DNA from: Coriaria nepalensis
Lineage: Eukaryota > Streptophyta > Magnoliopsida > Cucurbitales > Coriariaceae
DNA: 64,000 nucleotides
Direction of reading: 5' to 3'
Assembly: GCA_027186245.1 (NCBI GenBank)
Contig: CP114489.1
Span: 7,323,501 to 7,387,500 of the forward strand
Shown here: positions 57,301 through 64,000 of the stretch, piece after piece
How the letters are laid out: each line of letters starts with the position of its first letter
Position numbering within the stretch: position 1 is the first letter of the stretch
Program-made: the position numbers and the translations under genes
The notes under the pieces: model-generated
Told to the model about the DNA's origin: nothing
The model's input: the letters and a program-made list of their open reading frames with translations, nothing else
Databases searched by the model: none

Positions 57301-60300
57301 TGCCTGCGGCTATGGATTAGGGGCTGTCCTCATGCAAAATCAGCGACCGATAGCATATTTCAGTCAGGTTTTCATAGCGCGCTCCCGCCTTAAGTCTGTT
57401 TATGAATGTGAGCTCATGGCTATTGTGTTCGCGGTCCAAAAATGGAGACCGTATCTGTTGGGACGGAGGCTTGTAGTCCGCACGGATCAAAGAAGCGTGA
57501 AATACTTGTTGGAACAACGCATGGTTGCCGAGGATCATCAACGCTGGCTGTCCAAACTGTTGGGCTATGATTTTGAGATACAATATCGTCCGGGACTGGA
57601 CAATAAGGCAGCAGATGCGCTGTCCAGGCGTGTGGATGGACCCCACTTAGCGGCAATATCGATTTCTTAGTGTATTAGATGTCACGGACCTTGAGTCGGA
57701 AGCGACGGCGGATTCCGAGTTGCGCAAGATTAGAGAGGTGGTTCAACGGGACGATGATGGGTATCCCAACTACACAATTCTGGGGGGGCCGCTTCGTTAC
57801 CAAGGGCGCATCGTGATTCCGAAATCGTCGGTGCACATACCGCGAATGTTACACGAGTTCCATGGTAGTGCAATCGGGGGACACTCAGGGGTATTAAAAA
57901 CTTATAAGCGCTTGGCAACGGAATTGTATTGGGTGGGTATGAAGAAAGATGTGGAGCGTTTCGTGGCACGTTGTGAAGTTTGCCAACGAAACAAGTATGC
58001 AGTTATGTCCCCGGCGGGATTACTCCAACCTCTACCGCTGCCCCAAAAGGTATGGGAGGAAGTGAGTATGGACTTTATTGACGGGTTACCGAGATCGGAA
58101 GGCTATACCGTCATTTTGGTGGTAGTTGACCGTCTTAGCAAGTATGCACATTTTGTGCCGCTTAGGCACCCGTACAGAGCTTTGACCGTAGCCATGGCTT
58201 TCATGAGAGACATCGTCCGCCTACACGGGGTGCCGGAGGCCATTGTGTCCGATTGCGACAAAGTTTTTTTGAGCCAATTTTGGAAGGAATTGTTTCGGTT
58301 AGAAGGGACGGCGTTGAAGCGGAGTTCCGCCTATCAACCCCAAACGGGTGGTCAGACTGAAGTGGTTAATCGCTGTTTGGAGAAGTACTTGCGGTGTTTC
58401 GTGTCGGATACCCCTCAACTTTGGGCTAAGTGGTTGGCATGGGCCGAGTATTTGTACAACACATCCTTTCACATGGCCTCGCAGACCACTCCATCCCGCA
58501 TCCTTTACGGGCGAGATCCGCCTCCATTGATCCGTTATGGACGTAGCACCACCCCGGTCTCACAGGTGGAGCAATATTTAGAGGCGAGGGATGATTATTT
58601 AGAGGAGTTAAAGGGGCACTTAGCGAAGGCTCAGCAGCAGATGAAATTGGAGGCCGATAAGCATTGGCGGGAGGTTCATTTTGGAGTGGGAGATTGGGTT
58701 TTCTTGAAGCTTAAGCCATACCGGTAGAAATCCGTAGCGAGGAGGCGAAATGAGAAATTATCAGCACGCTATTGCAGGCCTTACGAAGTGGCTACACGGA
58801 TCGGGGCAATAGCCTATCGGCTTGCGTTACCGACCACGGCAACGATTCATCCGGTTTTCCATGTATCTCAGCTCCGCAAGGCAATTGGAACTCACGTGGC
58901 CTCTCCGACACTACCACCGAATTTGACAGCAGATATAGAGGTGTTGTTGGAACCAGATAAGCTATGTGGGGTTAGACAAGGGGCACTGGGACCGAAGGCT
59001 CCATTGGATGTCTTGATTAAGTGAAAGGATATGCCGCTCCACGATGCCACATGGGAAACATACTCTTCCATCACACAACAGTTTCCGGATTTTCACCTTG
59101 AGGACAAGGTGTCTCATTGGGAGGGGAGTAATGTTAGACCCTCGATTATTAAGACTTATGTTAGGCGGAATAGAACCTAATATAATCATTATTATTACAT
59201 TATAGTTATTATTATTATTAGTGAGGGCTATTTTAGTAATTAGTGATTAGTAGGTTAATTAGCAGTTCTTGATTAGGGTTAGGGCATTGAGAATTTTGGA
59301 GAGTAGGAACTCTTAGGGAGAGACAGTCTACGATTTCGAATCGTAGACCAATCTATGTTCTTTTGATTGTTTCGGTTATTGAAGAATAAAGTTTAGTCCT
59401 ATTCGTAATTATCTAGATCGGGTCCTATCACAACACCATATCAGATAACATCAACGAGCTAAATTTACCATATAAAATGCATCTGTCAATCATATATAGA
59501 GCGAAAAAACATATAAGAAGTCAGGGTTAGAATACATACTGTTGTTTTCTTTGAAGTTATGTGGCAGCAAACTATCCCCACTACCCATATCCATAAGAAC
59601 AACTATCTCCTTAATACCAGAAGATCCTTTAAGAAAATAATCATCCAACTCTTTAACTATAGCCTCCAAAGTCTTCCTTTTGCTTTTTCTAAACACCATG
59701 GACACATCCATAGCATCTTTTGAACTCCCACTCAACGAGCTCACTGTGGAAGATTCATCATCATTAACCATTACACATTGTGGCTCATTAAAATCTTCCT
59801 CCTCCCTACCTTCTTCCTTAAACTCGGTATTTGTCTCTGCCCATTTTTCCTCTTCAACGGGTCCTACCATTTCTCTCCTATCTGAATCCCGGAAAGAGCT
59901 TAGAGACATAGGAGGGGGCGGGGTAGTACTACTATCACCCTCATCTATAACATGGATTTCTTCTTCTCTAAGGGTAATAACGTCCTCCTCCTCCTCCTCT
60001 TGAGTATTATCATTTAATTTTCTCAAATCAGGGCTGAAAGGCAATGGGGGTGGAGAGGGAGGGAGAGGAGGAGGTGGGGATGGAGGCAAAACCAAGCCAT
60101 ATGGGGTCGTTTCGAGCTCTAAAGTTTCGGATTCGGTGAATTGCCTTAGGGTGGAACCAGTATTTCTCAACGCTCTAAGGTAAGTTAATTGTGCATCTGC
60201 AAATTCTCCTCTAAAACCCACTAGTTGTTTCATTAGCCTCTTTCTCTCCTTGCAAACTTGCACTCTCTCGTCCTTGACTATACTTGATGCAGCACACCCC

Positions 60301-60302
60301 AT
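48339..60302 (-). CDS. DUF630/DUF632 (NRG2/APSR1-like) protein
   Basis: Exons in transcript order: 60302-59540, 53129-52945, 51842-51619, 50396-50066, 48779-48339. They total 1944 nt including TAG, giving 647 aa, all GT-AG and in frame. The start is the ATG at 60302-60300: [20 protein letters not shown] matches the family start, and MGC predicts N-myristoylation plus palmitoylation. Residues 1-60 are DUF630 ([20 protein letters not shown]), followed by a proline run ([14 protein letters not shown]) and an acidic linker. DUF632 fills the C-terminal half, from about [17 protein letters not shown] (near 215) through [20 protein letters not shown] to near residue 540, ending with a coiled coil. 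Arabidopsis relatives (NRG2 and APSR1-type proteins) act in nitrate and phosphate signalling; the exact role here is unknown. It is slightly shorter than most relatives (650-800 aa). Intron 1 is 6.4 kb because of a gypsy element. Confidence 0.93.
50611..51306. mobile_element. MULE-type TIR element (non-autonomous) in intron 3
   Basis: Starts gggcaaattacatgttgatc and ends ...caagggagccacaagaaatttgccc. The terminal 70-100 bp are imperfect inverted repeats: cccttgaggttattgatatt against aatatcaatcaacatcaaggg. The arms continue with ggatcc-containing words (ggatccctta / aagggatcc) and tgactgtc/gacagtca-like motifs further in. Flanks taaaatgtt (50602-50610) and taaaatttt (51307-51315) form a 9-bp duplication with one mismatch, typical of Mutator-like elements. 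No transposase: 696 bp of AT-rich core. Confidence 0.88.
52800..52850. repeat. G/GA-rich low-complexity tract in intron 2
   Basis: A run of gagagagaaaggagagg, ten G's, then gagagagagagg. It lies about 95 bp from exon 2's donor side. A nearby 'cttacatcgatgg' is duplicated at 52871 and 52913. Confidence 0.75.
53130..54056. other. Intron 1 sequence of the DUF630/DUF632 gene, 3' side
   Basis: AT-rich intronic DNA between exon 2 and the gypsy insertion. Nothing recognised apart from A-rich tracts (53370-53410, 53995-54025). Confidence 0.6.
54057..54061 (+). repeat. Target-site duplication, left copy (CAACA)
   Basis: caaca directly precedes the 5' LTR and is repeated exactly at 59431-59435 after the 3' LTR. 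A 5-bp duplication is the expected product of Ty3/gypsy integration. Confidence 0.93.
54062..54361 (+). mobile_element. 5' LTR of Ty3/gypsy chromovirus
   Basis: 300 bp, tgttagaccctcgattatta... to ...gggtcctatca. It matches the 3' LTR at about 95% by eye, with most differences in a short block near 54255-54275. It contains ATT microsatellite-like runs (about 54119-54150). Confidence 0.95.
54365..54376 (+). promoter_or_regulatory. Primer-binding site (tRNA-Met type) of the gypsy element
   Basis: tggtatcagagc lies 3 bp after the LTR end. Confidence 0.9.
54389..55672 (+). pseudogene. Gypsy chromovirus gag
   Basis: Opens at ATG 54389 with a coiled coil ([20 protein letters not shown]) that stops at 54608. 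After several stops and indel-disturbed sequence, the same frame reopens at 54857 with the retrotransposon gag domain ([20 protein letters not shown], then [38 protein letters not shown]). The CCHC-type knuckle [14 protein letters not shown] closes it at 55613-55654. A stop at 55670 separates it from protease in the same frame. Confidence 0.92.
55673..56506 (+). pseudogene. Gypsy chromovirus protease and RT N-terminus
   Basis: The aspartic protease region has [20 protein letters not shown] near 55829-55888. The catalytic D-S-G triad reads N-S-G, so the protease would be inactive. [20 protein letters not shown] follows. The start of RT is [20 protein letters not shown] with [22 protein letters not shown] at 56504 interrupts the frame just before [14 protein letters not shown]. 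Confidence 0.92.
56507..57670 (+). pseudogene. Gypsy chromovirus reverse transcriptase-RNase H
   Basis: RT palm: [73 protein letters not shown] and catalytic FFDDILIYS (56855-56881). A TAA at 56939 breaks the frame, which resumes with [20 protein letters not shown], then [18 protein letters not shown]. RNase H follows with [55 protein letters not shown] and [14 protein letters not shown]. Ends at a stop at 57668, after which integrase is in another frame. Confidence 0.94.
57671..59110 (+). pseudogene. Gypsy chromovirus integrase and chromodomain
   Basis: The integrase zinc-binding HHCC is visible as [20 protein letters not shown] ... CEVCQRNK (57858-57994). The catalytic core has [13 protein letters not shown] (D), [15 protein letters not shown] (D) and [20 protein letters not shown] (E). 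A stop at 58726 follows LKLKPYR. The same frame continues with [35 protein letters not shown] and, after a TGA at 59022, a chromodomain end [20 protein letters not shown], then PDFHLEDKV. The chromodomain places it among plant chromoviruses, which often target chromatin marks. Confidence 0.94.
59119..59131 (+). promoter_or_regulatory. Polypurine tract of the gypsy element
   Basis: gggaggggagtaa lies directly before the 3' LTR TG. Confidence 0.85.
59132..59430 (+). mobile_element. 3' LTR of Ty3/gypsy chromovirus
   Basis: 299 bp, tg...ca, partner of 54062-54361. Differences include cg to ca, tatgtt to tacatt and a rearranged 15-bp block (gacggggtctacctctcg versus gacagtctacgatttcg). Confidence 0.95.
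59431..59435 (+). repeat. Target-site duplication, right copy (CAACA)
   Basis: Exact copy of 54057-54061. It lies in intron 1, about 105 bp from the exon 1 donor site. Confidence 0.93.
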
Positions 60303-61730
60303 TTCCACTCAATATGGGTCTATAATGAATTAGAAAAAATAAGAAATAAGAGATGAAATTTAAAAATAAAATAACGATAAATAAATCAGAGAAATTAGAC
60401 TTACAAATGCAAGCTGAACTAAGATCGCGCAGACGATAATGCGGTCAATCGCCCCTTTTTCTTTCAAATTGATTGATTCTTCAGGTTACTGAACAGAAGC
60501 GAAGGCCATAATTGATTCAAAATCTGAATCGGAAGCAGAGGATTGTGCTACTAGATCGCGGAAAAAGACAAATAAAAAGAGTACCCAGCTTCCAAATCTT
60601 TACAAATGAAGAACCAAACAAAGCAGTGAAAATAGTTTGCAGCTACTTGCTCTTTCCTGAATTTTTTTTTTTTTAAAAGGATCGAAAATCAAAAAAGGAC
60701 ACGAAGAAGAAACAATGGGTCTGACAAAGAAACTTTCAGTGACAAAGCACTGTTTATGCTTCCCGTGGTGTCTAAAGAACACGACCCCTCCTGCTCAGTA
60801 CTAGCTAAGATAATTCTATTTTTGGGTCATTTGTCAAGAGAATTTAGCAACCCAAAAATAAAAATAAAAATAAAAATATTAAAAAGGAAACTATATCATG
60901 CTCTACAGTTTATAGAGGGATTACATGAAAAAACACAAAATGGCAAAGGCTGATGAGAGCTCGAGTACCGAGGTCAATAAAAATAAATAAATAAAATGGT
61001 TAGTTGAGAAAATAACACAAACAGAAATTTTATAATTTAGACATCTAAATTTTTTTTATTAAATAGTCTTCCTTTTATTTTTTTAATTTTTATAATTTAA
61101 ATAAAAAATAAATTTTTTATTTAATTTATTAAACTACCCTTAAAATTATTGAGTATTTTCTTTACAAAAAAAAAAAACACTAAAAAAGCATTCCTCTTCT
61201 TTGCATAAACTTTCATTATCGCACAATCCATCTCTTTAGTATCTCCCTTCAATTTGCAATTGTTGAAGTAAAATCTTCGAATCACAACCCATCTTTACAA
61301 TTCATTCCAAACTCATTTAAGAAGAAGTCTCTGTTTTGCAACCCATTTAAAGACTAGGTTTCCAAACTGATCAAAGAAGAAATCGTTCATATTAATTAAA
61401 TATAAAGAAAACTAATGAGAAAAGATCGAAGGAAGATATACTGAGAGGTTTGTCTAAAAGGGAAGTGAAGAGGCTGAGATCGACGCCTAAATCAATATCG
61501 AAAAATCCTAATTCGAGCCATCGAGTATGTGACTTCAAACACCTATCCTGATTGAAGATCTTTTTTACAAAACCCGCATTCCTTGATATTCAAGCAAAAA
61601 TCAATTATTGTTAATATAAAGGCAAAGCTCACTGCAAAATAGTTTGAGGTGTTTATAATCTAGTTGTTCCGAACACTTCCTCGATGTGGATCCATAGCTC
61701 AACAACTTTGGCTAACTCCTTAATTGTTTC
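60303..61730. other. 5' flank of the DUF630/DUF632 gene
   Basis: Contains the gene's 5' leader (probably to about 60600-60800) and AT-rich intergenic DNA. (AAATA)n lies at 60858-60885, and low-complexity A/T runs at 61050-61190. No second gene recognised. Confidence 0.45.
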
Positions 61731-61779
61731 ATCATCTGACAAGCCAAGTGCGAGAGAAAAATGAACTATGATTTTTGGT

Positions 61780-62240
61780 CGATGATAAGCCTATGCGGTT
61801 CGGTCTAACAGAGTTTTCTTTAATGATGAGGTTGAAAGTTACGAGTATTATGAGGAACAAATGACCTAGGGATGGGAAAAGACAACTGCTTATTGAATAA
61901 GTATCTTGATGGGAATCCTATCACAACTACAGAGTTAGAAAAGAGGTTCAGAACTCTTTAGAGTAACGAATACAACGACATTATCAACATGGATCTTGTC
62001 TACTTTGTTGAGGTATTCCTCATGGCTTAAGAGATGAAGAATAATATCAGGCTATTTGCGTTATCTGTTGCAACTAATCTTGCAAAATTCAACATGTTCC
62101 CTTGAGGTAGAGCTTCTTTTAGGAAGACCATTGAGTCACTCTAAAAGGATATAGTGGCGAAGACCGCCAAAATAAAATTTGGCCTCTTGGAAAAGAGGAA
62201 ACATGCACGTTGGTAGGGTTTCCACTTGCTTTATAGGTTA
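61780..62240 (+). pseudogene. Degenerate DUF1985 domain gene
   Basis: Translation across frames gives LLNKYLDGNPITTTELEKRF, then NEYNDIINMDLVYFVEVFLM, KNNIRLFALSVATNLAKFNM, FP, GRASFRKTIESL, KDIVAKTAKIK and GFHLLYRL-like. This matches the DUF1985 order (ring-like FGL, LVYFLE, DL..FN.YPWG..SF, GFP.A.Q) found in plant Ulp1-like proteins carried by Mutator-like elements. Stops occur at several tryptophan and glutamine positions. No function retained. Confidence 0.75.
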
Positions 62241-62614
62241 AAATTTAGTGTAACTTAAAGTTACTTATGATTGTATTTTTGTTTGTTGTTGATTAAAGTT
62301 TGATTTGTTCTAATCTATTAACCATTCAGATATAAGCTTATGAATCCATTCATATCTTTGAATTGAAGACTGGAAAAAGGTTGTATGAGAATTCAATACC
62401 CTGTACTTTGAATTAGAGGTCCATGGCGTATATTGTAAATCACACAAACATTGAATTATGGATAAAGGAAGAAAGGGTAACTGTTTTAAATTATTTAATC
62501 TCTTTTTGTTCATCAAACTTATTTAACTAAACTAACTTTAATTTTCTTGTAATATATCTCCTCCTCCTCCTTGGAATATTAAAAGTGACAACAGAAGAAG
62601 ATGCTTAGCTTTAT

Positions 62615-63164
62615 TTGAAGACTTTGGAACTATTTATGAATGAGGAAGACAAAGTCGTAGATGTTTTGAAGAGGGAATTGGAGGAAGAAGAACATGAATC
62701 TTATGTTGAAAAAGTAAATGATATAGAAGAAGAAGAAAAGGAAGCCATCGGGGATCGAGAGAATAGGAAAAGTAAAAAGATGGGTAGTCTCAAGGGTTTG
62801 AAGGAGGTTATAGATGAGAGTATGATAGGTATATGGAGGAGAGGATCATGGGAAAGGTATTGACGATATTTAGATACATAATAGGATTGGAAATATTGAG
62901 AAAATGATTAGAGAGATAAAGGTCATGATAAACAAAAAGTATATGACATCCTCAATTCCTCCACCAGGCTCACCAAGTGCTTTATCCCTTGTATTTAGTC
63001 ACCCGCCACCACCTCTTGAAAATCGGTCATCTCCCTCAGCCGGTGACTCACCACCTCCTCGAGAACCTCGTACATCCCCTTTAGCTCGTCACTCGCCACC
63101 ACATCCTACTCCGACACCCACTAAGTCATTGAATGTCGATATCGGGATGCCTATTATGGTTTAG
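62615..63164 (+). pseudogene. Charged and proline-rich linker of the DUF1985-Ulp1 gene
   Basis: Two open pieces in different frames. 62615-62863 is acidic and basic (VLKRELEEEEHESYVEKVND, then IEEEEKEAIGDRENRKSKKM). 62904-63164 is proline/serine rich (SIPPPGSPSALSLVFSHPPP, then SPPPREPRTSPLARHSPPHP). Such linkers join DUF1985 and Ulp1 peptidase domains in this family. Assigned by position, not by motif. Confidence 0.5.
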
Positions 63165-63729
63165 GTCTCCCCGAGTATGAAGACAAGGCCCCCACCATGT
63201 ACTGAAGATGTAGCGGAGTCGTAGGCAAGATCCTCCCCCCTCCCCCCCTTGATCGAGATAGTTGAAGAAGGAGAATAGAAAAAAAATTAAGGATAGACGG
63301 GGTAAGAGGAAAAAGTTTCATGTTGCGGCCGTCCTCGCTCCATATATTAACCCATTAAGAAAAGGCTATATATGAAGGGCCAAGTATTAAAGGTGGATCC
63401 ACTTCTGGGGCCAAATATGGAGAACTATAAAGCGATAGCAAGGTGGATAGATGAAAAAAAATAGTAAATGAGTAAGTATTTTTTTTTTCTATGTAACCTT
63501 ATTTAATTCATTTAAATATGTTGTTTAATATTGTTATTAAGTACTCATTTGTTCACTTTTCCTAATAGGATGCCGGTCATCAAAACGAATGGCAACAAAC
63601 ACGGTAAAAAATGGTTTGAAGACTCCTAAAGCCCAAAGAGTGGTTAGGAAGCAATGTTAGTTGTTTAATAGTTCATAAATGGTTTAAATTGTTTGATAAT
63701 GATTATTTTTCATTCTCTTAACTTGTTTG

Positions 63730-64000
63730 GTTCTAACACGCAGACATGTACATGCATTTACTTTAGATGAGACAATCAAAATTCTCTAGCGTGCTTAACC
63801 AAGACGTTGCATTTGTTAATTATGTCTTCTCTTAGTACGTGAAATTTTTTTGGGATTATACGTTTAAGAAATTAAAGATGTCAAGTTAGGAACAACATGA
63901 GTTAGGAGTCAATTCTCTACTCTATAAGTATATGGTTGGAGATAAGCCTCATGAAGGATGTTGATGAACAGTTGTAGAGCGATTGTACATGCCATTTAAC
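63730..64000 (+). pseudogene. Possible start of the Ulp1 cysteine-protease domain, cut by window end
   Basis: Broken reading ends in ERLYMPFN (about 63977-63999). This resembles the conserved V-Y-x-P-x-N just before the catalytic His-Trp of Ulp1/C48 proteases. The catalytic His, Asp and Cys would lie beyond the window. Tentative. Confidence 0.4.

Noticed and set aside
59680..60003. Serine-rich + strand ORF
   Set aside because: Antisense of the acidic linker in exon 1 of the DUF630/DUF632 gene.
60303..60308. Two extra N-terminal residues on the DUF630/DUF632 protein
   Set aside because: The upstream codon is GTG; the ATG at 60302 gives the family-typical MGCAAS start needed for myristoylation.

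Overview
The window is nuclear DNA from a flowering plant, most likely a eudicot. It holds spliced genes with GT-AG introns, plant gene families (WAT1/UmamiT transporter, plant-type DDB1, DUF630/DUF632 protein), AT-rich intergenic DNA, and a dense load of LTR retrotransposons, DNA transposons and a plastid DNA fragment. I cannot name the species.

Three host genes can be reconstructed completely. (1) A WAT1-related (MtN21/EamA) membrane transporter on the + strand, 12694-15457, 6 exons, 356 aa. (2) DDB1, the CUL4 ubiquitin-ligase adaptor, on the - strand, 37368-20960, 19 exons, 1086 aa, with every splice junction keeping frame. (3) A DUF630/DUF632 (NRG2-like) protein on the - strand, 60302-48339, 5 exons, 647 aa, starting with a MGCAAS acylation signal.

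Between and inside them is mobile DNA. 1-9.5 kb: degenerate Ty1/copia RT-RNaseH and several long LTR-like copies, with a plastid rps8 fragment (NUPT) at 5.64-5.81 kb. 9.55-11.7 kb: a decayed hAT transposase and a GGGTCGG inverted repeat. 16.3-19.2 kb: an inverted/tandem TCGA-rich repeat, then a PIF/Harbinger element with remnants of both its transposase and its Myb/SANT-like gene. DDB1 introns carry a copia gag fragment next to an RTE-type LINE (intron 4), a copia element with both LTRs but no RT/RNaseH (intron 13), and a 0.9 kb foldback element (intron 14). 38-47.7 kb: nested copia LTRs, a Ty3/gypsy integrase remnant and a copia integrase remnant. The DUF630/DUF632 gene carries a MULE-type terminal-inverted-repeat element in intron 3, and in intron 1 a full-length Ty3/gypsy chromovirus with a perfect CAACA target-site duplication. 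61.7-64 kb: a degenerate DUF1985-Ulp1-like gene, typical of plant MULE cargo, running off the right edge.

The most striking pattern is how intact the two - strand genes stay: DDB1 spreads 3.26 kb of coding sequence over 16.4 kb, and the DUF630/DUF632 gene 1.94 kb over 12 kb. Both two-LTR elements lie antisense to their host gene. I found no CRISPR, operon, rRNA or convincing tRNA, and no clearly novel multi-gene system. The most interesting items are the deletion-derivative copia with an LTR hairpin whose loop differs between LTRs, the foldback and MULE elements in introns, the plastid insertion and the nested LTR structures.
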